Below are positions 17,629-25,815 of a stretch of 64,000 bases of DNA, one piece after another. The notes under the pieces are model-generated. The model was not told the origin of the DNA. It did not search any database and saw nothing but the letters and a program-made list of their open reading frames with translations. The position numbers and the translations under genes were made by a program. Numbering within the stretch: the first letter of the stretch is position 1; the number at the start of each line of letters is the position of its first letter. Source of the DNA: Paenibacillus dendritiformis (GTDB taxonomy: Bacteria; Bacillota; Bacilli; Paenibacillales; Paenibacillaceae); the NCBI RefSeq assembly GCF_015845845.1, contig NZ_LDIG01000274.1:90633-154632 (forward strand), given 5' to 3'.

Positions 17629-18702
17629 CTATCCGAAATGCTGCTTGGACATCCACAGCACGCCGCTCTTGATGACGCGCGGAACGTATCCGACCATCGT
17701 GCGCTTGCCGAGCAAGCCGAAGCCTGCTTTCTTGCCGAGGGAGCCGAGCACGCCCTTGAGCTTGATCTTGCCCAGATGCGGCGTCTCGTTCTTCCAGATC
17801 GCCTTGATGACATCGGCAATCTGCTCTCCCTGGGCGCCGGCCGCTTGCGCGCTCGGGGAGAACGGCAAGCTGGCGCAGTCGCCGACCACGAATACGTTCG
17901 GATAATCCGGAATCTGATGGTACGCATTCAGCAGCACGCGCCCCTGCGGATCTTTGGGCACCTGAAGCGCCTGAACGACCTCCACCGGCTGTATGCCGGC
18001 GGTCCATACCGTAGCGTGAGACAATATCTCCTCTTCCTTGTCTTCCGCGCGGTTATAAATGACGCCCTTCTCCAACCGGCTGACGTGTACATGGGAGCGG
18101 AGCTCCACATCATGCTCCCGGAACCAATCGGATACGTAGCGGGACAGCTTCTCCGGGAAGGCGGACAGCACCCGTCCGCCCCGATCCAGGATCCGGATGT
18201 TCAGATCGGGACGGCTCTCTCGCAATTCCGCCGCCGTCTCGACCCCGCTTAGTCCGCCTCCGACGATGCTGACCTGCCCGTATGGCTTGACGTCGTTCAA
18301 GCACTGATAGGTCTGCCTCGTGCTGGAGAGCGATTGAATGCTGCAGCCGAACTGTTCCGCGCCGGGAATGCCATGGAACTTGTCCGTGCAGCCCAGGCCA
18401 ATCACCAAATAATCGTATGCCATGGCGTCATCATGCTCGAAGTGAATCAGCCGGTTGTCCAAATCGATGGCTTGGACATTGGCGTAATGAAGCTGAACGC
18501 GCGGATCGATCGGAAAGGATACGCGAATATCGATATCCGGAACCGTTCCGGCTGCCAGCGCGTAATACTCGGTCTTCAATCCCTGGTATGGCATGCGGTC
18601 AATCAATACAAGCTGTACGTCAGAGGGCAGCTCGCCCTCCAACAACCGTTGAATAATGGCCAATCCTCCGTAACCGCCACCTAATATGACGTATCGTTTC
18701 AT
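17629..18702 (-). CDS. NADH dehydrogenase-like flavoprotein (YutJ type)
   Basis: FAD/NAD(P)-dependent pyridine nucleotide-disulfide oxidoreductase fold, 357 residues. The N-terminal FAD-binding motif GGGYGGL is at residues 8-14 and the NAD-binding motif VSIVGGGLSGVETAAEL lies near 150. VVGDCA marks the C-terminal FAD contact. It belongs to the type II NADH dehydrogenase superfamily but is shorter than the Ndh paralogue at 30097 and lacks its C-terminal membrane-anchoring extension. Its physiological acceptor is unknown. It is a single-gene transcript facing yuzB. Confidence 0.85.
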   Translation of the reverse strand: MKRYVILGGGYGGLAIIQRLLEGELPSDVQLVLIDRMPYQGLKTEYYALAAGTVPDIDIRVSFPIDPRVQLHYANVQAIDLDNRLIHFEHDDAMAYDYLVIGLGCTDKFHGIPGAEQFGCSIQSLSSTRQTYQCLNDVKPYGQVSIVGGGLSGVETAAELRESRPDLNIRILDRGGRVLSAFPEKLSRYVSDWFREHDVELRSHVHVSRLEKGVIYNRAEDKEEEILSHATVWTAGIQPVEVVQALQVPKDPQGRVLLNAYHQIPDYPNVFVVGDCASLPFSPSAQAAGAQGEQIADVIKAIWKNETPHLGKIKLKGVLGSLGKKAGFGLLGKRTMVGYVPRVIKSGVLWMSKQHFG

Positions 18703-18879
18703 CCGTTCGACTTCCCCCTATGATGCCGGAATAATAGATAAAGTGCCGTCATCGACAGCGCCTACGTCGTATGGCTCCTCTCCTGAAAACGGGTTGCTCG
18801 CGCAATGATGCCTGTTCTATTTTATCTATTTGTCTTTGTTCCTATCTCCCAAATTCATAGCTTGGCCTGCGATCCCAGG

Positions 18880-19986
18880 CTATTCGTAAACCTTCACTTC
18901 ATTGTAGAAGGTGTCTCGCTCTACCGGAATTCGGCCTGCGCCCTTCACGAGCCAGATCAGCTCGTCGCGCGTCAGTCCTTCCGGCGTCAGCGCGCCTGCG
19001 GCATGGCTGATCCGCTCCTTGACGAGCGTGCCGTGCACGTCGGAGGCGCCGAAGGTGAGCGCGACCTGGGTGAGCTGCGTGCCGATGTTGATGAAGTACG
19101 CCTTGATATGCTGAACATTGTCCAGCATGAGACGGCTGATCGCGATCGTCTTCAAGTCCTCGTATGCGGAGTTGCGCCGCTTGATGCTCGCTTTCGGACT
19201 CTTCGGCTGCATCGAGAGCGGAATGAATACCTGGAATCCGTTCGTCTCGTCCTGCAATTCGCGAATCTTCATCATGTGGCGCACCCGATCCTCATGGGAT
19301 TCGATCGCGCCGTAGAGCATCGTGGTGTGCGTCTTCATGCCTAATTGATGGGCTGTGCGGTGCACCTCCAAATACCGGTCGACACCGGCCTTCTCCACGC
19401 GCATCTTTTTGCGGTATTCATCCGACAGAATCTCCGCGCCGCCCCCCGTCAGCGACTCCAGACCGGCGTCCATCAGCTGGCGCAGCACTTCTTCGATGCT
19501 CAAGCCGCTGATGCGGGTGAAGAAGTCGATTTCGGCAGCCGTATACGCTTTGAGCGTCACTTGCGGATATTTCTCCTTCAGCACGCGCAAGGAATCGACA
19601 TAGTATTGGAACGGCACATGCGGGTTATGGCCGCCGACGATGTGGAATTCCCGTACACCCGGATGAATGTGCTGGTCGACATAATCGATCATTTCCTGCC
19701 CCGACAGCGTGTACGCACCTTCTTCTCCCTGATCCTTGCGGAAATTGCAGAAGGCGCAGTGCGCTTCGCAGACGTTGGTAAAGTAGAGAGACATGTTCTC
19801 GATGAAGTATACTTTCTTCCCGTTCTTGCGCAAATTGGCGAGATTCGCTAATTGACCCAAGGTCAACAAGTCATCCGTCTCATACAAATATACACCGTCT
19901 TCCAGCGTCAAGCGTTCCCCACGCTCGACCTTGTCCACTATTTCGGCCATGCGGGTATCCGCATGACGGGCGATGACCGTTGTCAT
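18880..19986 (-). CDS. mqnE: Aminofutalosine synthase
   Basis: Radical SAM enzyme (368 residues) of the futalosine route to menaquinone; it joins the chorismate-derived enolpyruvyl benzoate to S-adenosylmethionine to give aminofutalosine. The [4Fe-4S] ligands are C73, C77 and C80 in NVCEAHCAFC. The closest alternative is the paralogue MqnC, but the overall sequence (SLYFTNVCEAHCAFCNF, ESLTGGGAEILSDEYRKKM) fits MqnE better. No other mqn gene is present. Upstream lies a consensus promoter followed by a leader hairpin. Confidence 0.9.
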   Translation of the reverse strand: MTTVIARHADTRMAEIVDKVERGERLTLEDGVYLYETDDLLTLGQLANLANLRKNGKKVYFIENMSLYFTNVCEAHCAFCNFRKDQGEEGAYTLSGQEMIDYVDQHIHPGVREFHIVGGHNPHVPFQYYVDSLRVLKEKYPQVTLKAYTAAEIDFFTRISGLSIEEVLRQLMDAGLESLTGGGAEILSDEYRKKMRVEKAGVDRYLEVHRTAHQLGMKTHTTMLYGAIESHEDRVRHMMKIRELQDETNGFQVFIPLSMQPKSPKASIKRRNSAYEDLKTIAISRLMLDNVQHIKAYFINIGTQLTQVALTFGASDVHGTLVKERISHAAGALTPEGLTRDELIWLVKGAGRIPVERDTFYNEVKVYE

Positions 19987-20191
19987 GCACAGGCCTCCTT
20001 CTCATTCATCTGCTCCTGTCCGTCACCGGCATCCGGCAGCGGGCATCCCTTTCGGCACTTACGCGAATGCGGGAGCGTCGCACCGGATCCGAGAGGCCGG
20101 TTGCCGCCAGGCGTGCGCATAGAGCCGCCTTGCCCGGCAGAGCAGTCTTGCGCCAGCCGGAGGGCCGGCGCGATCCATTTCCGAACAAAAT

Positions 20192-20230
20192 AAAAACTCC
20201 TCGGCGAAATGTAAATTCCGTCGGAGCTTT
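20192..20230 (-). terminator. Leader hairpin with T tract upstream of mqnE
   Basis: On the minus strand CTCC and CGG pair with CCG and GGAG (plus positions 197-200 and 223-226 of the 20 kb block), followed by TTTTTATTTT. It lies between the promoter at 20266-20294 and mqnE, so it may be an attenuator or end a small RNA. Confidence 0.45.
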
Positions 20231-20265
20231 CAGTGAAACATATCACAGCTTCCGTAGTCACCTTC

Positions 20266-20294
20266 ATTATACTCTTGCCTTCCAGAAGGGGCAA
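20266..20294 (-). promoter_or_regulatory. Promoter upstream of mqnE
   Basis: On the minus strand TTGCCC (20294-20289) and TATAAT (20271-20266) are 17 bases apart. The predicted transcript has a leader of about 270 bases before mqnE. Apart from the leader hairpin and the hesB-side promoter, 19987-20384 shows nothing recognisable. Confidence 0.65.
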
Positions 20295-20332
20295 TACATG
20301 ATGCGGGATAGCGGGAACGGGGAATCGTTCTC

Positions 20333-20361
20333 TTGTAACGATGCGGCGCGATGGGTATACT
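20333..20361 (+). promoter_or_regulatory. Promoter of the A-type Fe-S carrier gene
   Basis: TTGTAA (20333-20338) and TATACT (20356-20361) are separated by exactly 17 bases. Confidence 0.65.
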
Positions 20362-20384
20362 TAATACTACAAGGAGGGATTAGA

Positions 20385-20744
20385 ATGATTACAATCAGCG
20401 ATCAGGCGGTTGAGAAAATAGAGGAAATGATAGCCCAGGAGGAGAATCCGGCTTTGTTCCTGCGCATCGGCGTGCATGCCGGCGGCTGCAGCGGCTTCTC
20501 TTACGGCATGGGGCTGGACGATCAGGAGAGCGCCGATGACGTGCATATGACGTTCGGCCAGGTGAAGGTCGTCGTCGACAAAGAGAGCATCCCTTTCTTG
20601 AACGGACTCGTTATTGACTACAAGGAGTCGGGAATGTCCGGCGGCTTCACGATCGACAACCCGAACGCCATCGCCACCTGCGGCTGCGGCGCGAGCTTCC
20701 GTACCGCTCTGGCGGAAGGCAAGGCGCAGAAGTGCGACGATTAA
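20385..20744 (+). CDS. A-type Fe-S cluster carrier (HesB/IscA/ErpA family)
   Basis: Small carrier of 119 residues that accepts Fe-S clusters from a scaffold and delivers them to apoproteins. The three conserved cysteines are C35 (GGCSG), C99 and C101 (TCGCGASF). AAGGAGG precedes ATG 20385 by seven bases, so the longer open frame reaching back to 19980 is not the gene. It resembles B. subtilis YutM/ErpA and sits near nfuA, as in the Bacillus yut region. Its own promoter is clear. Confidence 0.93.
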   Translation: MITISDQAVEKIEEMIAQEENPALFLRIGVHAGGCSGFSYGMGLDDQESADDVHMTFGQVKVVVDKESIPFLNGLVIDYKESGMSGGFTIDNPNAIATCGCGASFRTALAEGKAQKCDD

Positions 20745-20966
20745 GTTGGCGCCGTTAAGCTGTTTTTGTGACGTTGATATCTTTTCGTCAGCATTTACGG
20801 GAGCCATGCGAAAGCATGTTCGGTACTGTTAATAACATGCGAAAATTGCGTGTTATCAATCCCGATGATGAACAATAACAACCCTAATTTACGCGACTTA
20901 GGATTGTTAATTCCGGCCTCTTTAATGGTTAATGTTGAAAATTATACCATTAGGGAGGTTTTTATT

Positions 20967-21973
20967 TTGTCTTTGAAAAAGCGGAAAAAGCGAATTGTTA
21001 TCGATGAGGTGACATATCCCGAGCTTACACTCGATCAGGCATTGGATATGGTCGTCAGTGCCAAACGCGCCGAGGGGCTTCGTGATCGGACGTTGAAAGA
21101 TTACGCGAAGGATTACGGTTACTTCCTAAAGTGGTTGAAGGAGCACCATCCGGATATCGAGTACGTACACGAATTATCCCCGTCTATTTTCCGCGATCAT
21201 CTTAATTGGATGAAATATGACGCCAAGCGTTACGCAGGCCATAAATACAACGGCCACCGCGATCACGGCGTTGGCTTATCGGACACGACGATCAACATTC
21301 GCCTTCGCGTGCTCAAAGCGATATTTAACCAATTAGAGCGCGACAACCTCATTGGGGAGAACCCGATTACGGGCGTTAGGACACTACGGCAGGACGTCGA
21401 TTTGACAAACTGTCTAAGCGATGAAGAAATAAAGGCAATTCTTGCGCAGATAAATCAGCGCGAGTATGTCGGCTTTCGGGACTATGTCGCAATCGTACTG
21501 ATGCTTGACTGCGGATTGCGTGTCTCCGAATTATTGAGTCTACGAGCGGCAGACATCGACTTCCAAACTTTATCTTACATTGCCGGGAGAACGGATAGCG
21601 GTTGAAGTTTTACGGTGAAAAAGCCGGGATCATTGGTAAAATGATGACAGCGCACGTTTACCGCCATACGTGGGCGCGGAACATGATATTTAACGGCTGC
21701 GACCCGTTCACACTTCAAAAGATGGGCGGATGGAAGGACATACGAACCATGCGGAGATACATCCAGATGGATACGAGCGACATGCGCAAAAGCCACGATA
21801 GCTACTCGCCAGTGAATACGCTCATAAGAAACGACCATGACGCGAAAAGCCCTGCCGTTGCTGGCGGGGCCGTTTCTTTGTTACGCAGTTTTTTCCGGTA
21901 CGTACCGATAATTTTTTCCGTAACGAAACTCCTATTCACACGTGTTATAATACGTATTATATTAGATATATAA
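20967..21973 (+). pseudogene. Tyrosine recombinase, frameshifted and internally deleted
   Basis: Remnant of a XerC/phage-type integrase. From TTG 20967 (GGGAGG nine bases upstream) the frame runs through a SAM-like core-binding domain to the first catalytic arginine in CGLRVSELL, then stops at TGA 21603. The C-terminal part continues in another frame from 21602 with the HxxR motif (HVYRHTWARN) and the nucleophile context MRRYIQ. Only about 40 residues separate these blocks, so the middle of the catalytic domain, including the beta-hairpin lysine, is missing. A hairpin near 21848-21875 suggests the true 3' end is earlier than 21973. It cannot be an active recombinase. Confidence 0.85.
21943..21961 (+). 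promoter_or_regulatory. hicB promoter with 16-bp palindromic operator
   Basis: TGTTATAAT is an extended -10 (21943-21951). A perfect palindrome TATAATACGTATTATA (21946-21961) overlaps it. HicB antitoxins repress their own promoters through their DNA-binding domain, so this is a plausible autoregulatory site. Confidence 0.6.
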
Positions 21974-21985
21974 GGAGGCTTGTAA

Positions 21986-22417
21986 ATGAAAGACCGATAT
22001 ATCTTTCCGGCGATCTTCGACTATGCGGACGACGGCATCTCGGTTGAATTCCCAGATTTACCCGGAACATTGACTTACGGAGATACTGACGAAGAAGCAT
22101 TAAACATGGCAAAGGAATGTCTCGCGTTACATCTATACGGCATGGAAAAGGACGGCGAGGTAATTCCGGAACCTACTCGCGCAATCAATCTTAGTCTCGA
22201 GAGTAATCAATCCGCCGTTCTCATCGACGTATGGATGCCGCCATTCCGTGACTATATGGCGGAGAAGGCTGTGAAGAAAACGTTAACCATTCCGAAATGG
22301 CTTAACGACGCCGCGGAAGAGGCGAATGTTAATTTCTCGCGAATTCTCCAGGATGGATTGAAATCGTATCTTGGCGTAACCGATCGCAAGTCATATGAAA
22401 AAGGGCCCGTTGAATAA
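21986..22417 (+). CDS. hicB: HicB-like antitoxin, orphan
   Basis: HicB family protein of 143 residues. The N-terminal RNase-H-like HicB fold is marked by YIFPAIFDYADDGISVEFPDLPG. A C-terminal ribbon-helix-helix segment follows (KKTLTIPKWLNDAAEEANVN). HicB normally neutralises the small mRNA interferase HicA, but no hicA frame is visible up- or downstream. The gene is therefore solitary, and may act only as a repressor or against a toxin elsewhere. AGGAGG precedes ATG 21986. It lies in lower-GC DNA directly behind the broken recombinase, which suggests arrival on the same element. Confidence 0.85.
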   Translation: MKDRYIFPAIFDYADDGISVEFPDLPGTLTYGDTDEEALNMAKECLALHLYGMEKDGEVIPEPTRAINLSLESNQSAVLIDVWMPPFRDYMAEKAVKKTLTIPKWLNDAAEEANVNFSRILQDGLKSYLGVTDRKSYEKGPVE

Positions 22418-22444
22418 CACGGGGCTTGAGATTGAAGACAAACT

Positions 22445-22477
22445 CCCGCGAAATACTGCAACCGCGGGCGTACTTTT
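22445..22477 (+). terminator. Terminator after hicB
   Basis: CCCGCG (22445-22450) pairs with CGCGGG (22463-22468), followed by TACTTTTC and further T-rich sequence. Confidence 0.6.
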
Positions 22478-22499
22478 CATTTTTATCCATATTTACAAA

Positions 22500-22878
22500 T
22501 TAGGAGATGGGCGGCCGGTTTTCCATGTCCCGCAAATCATCCGGATTCGGAGAGATCCGCATGAACCCCACCAAAATTCGGTGGTACGGATGCAACGGGA
22601 GCCGTAGCGGAGCGGCCAGTTCGGCGTGAAGCACCTTCTCGATATAGTCATGCGGATAGAAATGAAGCGGAATGAAGTCCGGCAAAGACGGTGCTGCGGA
22701 GAACCCAAAAAATTCATCATTCAACCGCAGCGAGCCAATGGCGATGATCCGCCCGGCGCGCCGATGCGCAGCCGCTCCAAGACGCCGTTCAAGGTCTGAT
22801 AGGCTCGGTTCGCCAATACATCTCCATATATTCTTCCGCCGTTCCCGGGCAGAACGTCTGCAGCTCCGGGTCATTCAC
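22500..22878 (-). pseudogene. Decayed gene of unknown function
   Basis: On the minus strand, protein-like sequence runs across three frames. It reads VNDPELQTFCPGTAEEYMEMYW from about 22878, then YQTLNGVLERLRIGAPG, then GRIIAIGSLRLNDEFFGF on to MENRPPIS at 22500. At least two frameshifts and one stop interrupt it. I do not recognise the family. It sits between mobile-element debris and a repeat patch, consistent with decay. Confidence 0.4.
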
Positions 22879-22928
22879 TCCGCCTAAGCTGCAGTATCAC
22901 CCACCACTCTAGCTCCTTGGCTCCACAA

Positions 22929-23160
22929 AAGCTGCAACATTTCTCGCACCTCTGATCATCTTGCTCTACCAATCCTGCAAGAATGCAGCAATTCTATTGA
23001 CACGAGGTTGCGAAAAATAGGACTGCTGCAAAAATACAGCAATTCCTCAACGGCAAGGCGTAGAGAGCGTTCAAAGTGGCGAAATGCTGCAGTTTTTCAG
23101 GATTTTCTCGGAATTTCGCCTCTTGAGGCTAAAAAAGCTGCGCCTGTGCAGCATTTTCAT
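22929..23160. repeat. Cluster of CTGCA...TGCAG modules
   Basis: Five related short modules share CTGCA-N-TGCAG followed by (g/c)A-TTTT or AATTC. Examples are CTGCAAGAATGCAG (22975-22988), GCTGCAAAAATACAGC (23025-23040) and TGCAGCATTTTC at the end. The same modules recur at 36893-37073 and 63519-63590. No gene is visible in 22880-23350. Confidence 0.6.
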
Positions 23161-23282
23161 GCGGGACCAGCTCGCTGCAAGCGCAGACCAGTTTGCCCTA
23201 ACGCTGTCCTGCATTCCCCGCCCCCGCCATTTTAGCCGTCTTCTCTCTTCCGAGTAAGACTAGGTAGGTGGGAAAAATAGGA

Positions 23283-23288
23283 TATAAT
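23283..23288 (+). promoter_or_regulatory. -10 element of the holin-like toxin gene
   Basis: A perfect TATAAT lies 63 bases upstream of the toxin start. No clear -35 is seen. Confidence 0.35.
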
Positions 23289-23350
23289 TTCCATGCAATA
23301 GAATGGCTTGATGGGCGGTCGGCTAGTCTCCCGGGAGGGAGGCGATGCTT

Positions 23351-23458
23351 GTGAGCGTATATGAAGCGCTATTCGTTATGTTCCAGTTTGGAATATGGAT
23401 ATTCGCGTTATTGATGTTCGTAATAACGCTGCTTCTATACCTGCACACAAAGAAATAG
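23351..23458 (+). CDS. Putative holin-like type I toxin
   Basis: Very small membrane peptide of 35 residues from GTG 23351. It begins MSVYEALFVMFQFG, continues as one hydrophobic helix and ends in a basic tail LHTKK. This is the pattern of the putative holin-like toxin family (PF16935), related to type I toxins such as TxpA/BsrG. GGGAGGGAGG lies eight bases before the GTG; an ATG at 23345 is too close to that site. A convergent antisense RNA over the 3' end would be expected but is not demonstrated. Confidence 0.75.
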   Translation: MSVYEALFVMFQFGIWIFALLMFVITLLLYLHTKK

Positions 23459-23535
23459 ACCGCCCTCCGGAAAAGGTTAACGGTCTATTTCTGTAAAGTT
23501 TCCGCAGCCACCGCCTTTGAAGCGGCTATTGCACT

Positions 23536-23568
23536 GGAGTCGTGTTACCGCACGGCTCCTTTTCTATT
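23536..23568 (+). terminator. Terminator of the toxin transcript
   Basis: GGAGTCGTG (23536-23544) pairs with CACGGCTCC (23551-23559) with one wobble, followed by TTTTCTATT. The region 23459-23535 is where an antisense RNA would overlap. Confidence 0.65.
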
Positions 23569-23678
23569 AATATGATAACATAGCGGTTTTTAAACTTCTA
23601 CTTTATTTGGCGCCTGTGCATATCCACGTCGCCTCCCGAGGGGGCAGCGCGCTCGCGAGGTTTTTTGTTCAGATGAAG

Positions 23679-23717
23679 CAAAAAACCTCCAGCCCCCCGT
23701 GAAGAAGGCTGGAGGTT
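23679..23717 (-). terminator. Terminator of the DUF2871 gene
   Basis: On the minus strand AACCTCCAGCC and GGCTGGAGGTT form an 11-bp stem followed by six or more T. Confidence 0.85.
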
Positions 23718-23760
23718 CTTCCCGCCGGGGCGGCGAGCTGGCGGAAGGACGGCGCTATGG

Positions 23761-24165
23761 CTACGCCGGCTCCTTGATCGTCTTGCCGAGCAGGACCATA
23801 AGCCAGATGATGGCGGCCCCTACAATCGCATGCCCGAGTCCGGCCATATGGTTCAGGCCGTTCATGTCCCTGCCAAGCACCTGCAGGATGCCGCGTGCCG
23901 TCATCGTGCCGATTGTAATCAGCATGCCCGCATTATATACATAGAACCACGCCGTGAATGAGCGGACCTCGTGGACGCGGAACTGGCGCGCCAGGATGAG
24001 GAGCACGAGGAAGAAGAGAAAGCCGAGCACGAGCAGATGGGTATGCAGCGGCTTCAGCATGGTATAATCCGTAAACCCGTTGTGCTTCGTGAACTCTCTG
24101 AAAAAAACACCGGCTGCCAGCCCGAGCACAGCATAAATAAATGATGTCACATACAGCTTTTTCAT
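23761..24165 (-). CDS. DUF2871 membrane protein
   Basis: Membrane protein of 134 residues with four predicted helices, DUF2871 family, function unknown. A conserved histidine pair lies in the second helix (LKPLHTHLLVLGFL) and another histidine in GLGHAIVG; such residues could bind heme or metal. ATG 24165 follows GAGGGAATC; the frame extends to 24189 without a better site. The gene lies directly downstream of an HssRS-like two-component system, and its promoter carries an HssR-type direct repeat. A role in heme stress is therefore inferred, in the position that hrtAB occupies in Staphylococcus. Confidence 0.8.
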   Translation of the reverse strand: MKKLYVTSFIYAVLGLAAGVFFREFTKHNGFTDYTMLKPLHTHLLVLGFLFFLVLLILARQFRVHEVRSFTAWFYVYNAGMLITIGTMTARGILQVLGRDMNGLNHMAGLGHAIVGAAIIWLMVLLGKTIKEPA

Positions 24166-24295
24166 GGTGATTCCCTCTCTCCATATCATTTTGGGGAACT
24201 GCTGCCGGAACTCTCATCGCCTCTGCGTCCGCGCCGTTGTGGCGGGAGGGCTTCAGGCTTTTTCCCCAGTTTGTATGTTCTCGTCTCTACGAGAC

Positions 24296-24328
24296 AGTAT
24301 ACCTGCCTCATATGAACGGAATATGAAC
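24296..24328 (-). promoter_or_regulatory. HssR-type direct repeat and promoter for DUF2871 gene
   Basis: On the minus strand GTTCATATT-CC-GTTCATATG (24328-24309) is followed after seven bases by the -10 TATACT (24301-24296). The repeat occupies the -35 region, where the sequence is otherwise poor, as expected for an activator site. It differs in one base from the S. aureus HssR repeat as I recall it (GTTCATATT-N2-GTTCATATT). Confidence 0.7.
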
Positions 24329-24414
24329 GGAAGGTAACAAATTCTGAGGATCGGAGCCGCCCCGCCGCATGGATTGCTGCCTTCCTTCAAGGGAACGGAC
24401 GGGCCAGGCATGCG

Positions 24415-25815
24415 CTAAGCGGAAACGCCGGAAGGCTTGGCCGGCAGCAGCACGGTGAACGCCGTCCCCTCTCCGACAGCGCTCGCGGCGCGAATCGATC
24501 CGCCGTGCAAGCGGACAATGCGCTCGGCGATGGAGAGTCCGAGGCCGGTTCCGCTTTGCGAGCCTCGTTCCGGAGAGCTTGATTTATAGAAGCGGTCGAA
24601 AATATAGGGAAGATCCTCCGCCGGGATTCCCCTGCCGGTATCGCGAATAACCACCTCGGCACTGCCATTCCCATTTATTCCACATTGTACATAAAGGCTT
24701 CCGCCCGTATCTGTAAACTTGATCGCATTGGCGAGCAGGTTCATCCACACTTGATGAAGCAAGCCGGCATCGCCGGACATTTCCGTCTTCTCGAGTTCGA
24801 GATGGAGCTTCAGCTTCTTCTCCGACCATTGAGGCTCCAGCGTAATCAACAGTTCCCGCAGCTGCTCATCGAGCCGGAACCGCACCCGCTTGAGCGCCTC
24901 CTGGCCGCGGTCGAGCGACGCGAGCGTCAGCAGCTGCCGGCTTAGCCCGGACAAACGTTCGCTCTCCACCGCGATAATATGGAGATATTTGCGCTCCTCT
25001 TCCGGGGGGAGCGGGTGCTCAAGCAATTGGGCGGCGAGCCCGTGAATCGATGTAAGCGGGGACTGGATCTCATGGGAGACGTTGGCGACGAACTGCTTCC
25101 GCATCGTGTCGGCCTGCTCGATGGATTGGGCCATGCGCGTGAAGCGGCGGGCCAGCTCCCCGATCTCGTCCTGGCGGTGGACGTCAAGCCGCACCTCATA
25201 TTGTCCGCGCTCCAGCTCGGTGGTTGCCTTCGCCAGCCGGTTGACCGGACGAACGATATACCGGGACTTGATGGCGATAAGCACGAGGCTGAAGCCGAAG
25301 GTGACGGCCAGCAGCACGGCCAGCAGCAGGCGGATTTCCTCCGTCTGCTGCACCATATCCGGGCGGATGAACAGCGCGTACCGGCCGTCCTGCGCCTCCA
25401 GCGGGAGTCCATAACTGAACTCCAGCTTGTTCTCGAAAATGTTCGGGATGAGCCACCGCTGCTTGTTCTCCAGCAGGCCTTTGTAAACTTCGCCTTCAAG
25501 CACGCGCCGCACCGCTCCCTCCGGCAAAGTCGCCTCCTTGAAGGCGCGGCCGAACGCGGCGGCTTGCCCGTCCTCATCGAACAAATAGAGCTGGTACCCC
25601 ATCCCGGAGAGATGCTCCATATAGGATGCGAGCTTGTCCGGGGACGATTCCGCGGCGAAAAAGGCGATGGAGCGCCCGATATCCTGCATCTTCTCCTCAT
25701 AATGCAGATTGAGGGTATGGCCGTATGCCAGATTGGCCGTGAGGAGGCCGACCGCAAAGCTGAGCAGCACGATGACGACGGAACTGGTCACAATCGTCGC
25801 ATATAATGATCTCAT
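24415..25815 (-). CDS. hssS: Sensor histidine kinase, HssS-like
   Basis: Membrane sensor kinase of 466 residues. TM1 is at about 8-30, an extracytoplasmic sensor domain at 31-161 and TM2 at 162-184. A HAMP domain follows at 186-235. The phospho-acceptor is H248 in FVANVSHEIQSPLTS, and the HATPase domain has N, G1 (DTGRGIP) and G2 (GTGLGLS) boxes. The HEIQSP form of the H box is the one seen in the heme sensor HssS. The start overlaps the stop of the response regulator gene (ATGA). The HssR-like repeat near 24320 supports the heme-sensor assignment; no hrtAB is in the window. Confidence 0.85.
   Translation of the reverse strand: MRSLYATIVTSSVVIVLLSFAVGLLTANLAYGHTLNLHYEEKMQDIGRSIAFFAAESSPDKLASYMEHLSGMGYQLYLFDEDGQAAAFGRAFKEATLPEGAVRRVLEGEVYKGLLENKQRWLIPNIFENKLEFSYGLPLEAQDGRYALFIRPDMVQQTEEIRLLLAVLLAVTFGFSLVLIAIKSRYIVRPVNRLAKATTELERGQYEVRLDVHRQDEIGELARRFTRMAQSIEQADTMRKQFVANVSHEIQSPLTSIHGLAAQLLEHPLPPEEERKYLHIIAVESERLSGLSRQLLTLASLDRGQEALKRVRFRLDEQLRELLITLEPQWSEKKLKLHLELEKTEMSGDAGLLHQVWMNLLANAIKFTDTGGSLYVQCGINGNGSAEVVIRDTGRGIPAEDLPYIFDRFYKSSSPERGSQSGTGLGLSIAERIVRLHGGSIRAASAVGEGTAFTVLLPAKPSGVSA

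Noticed and set aside
20967..23458. Prophage
   Set aside because: Only a broken recombinase, an orphan antitoxin and a tiny toxin are present. There are no structural, lysis or replication genes and no visible att repeats.
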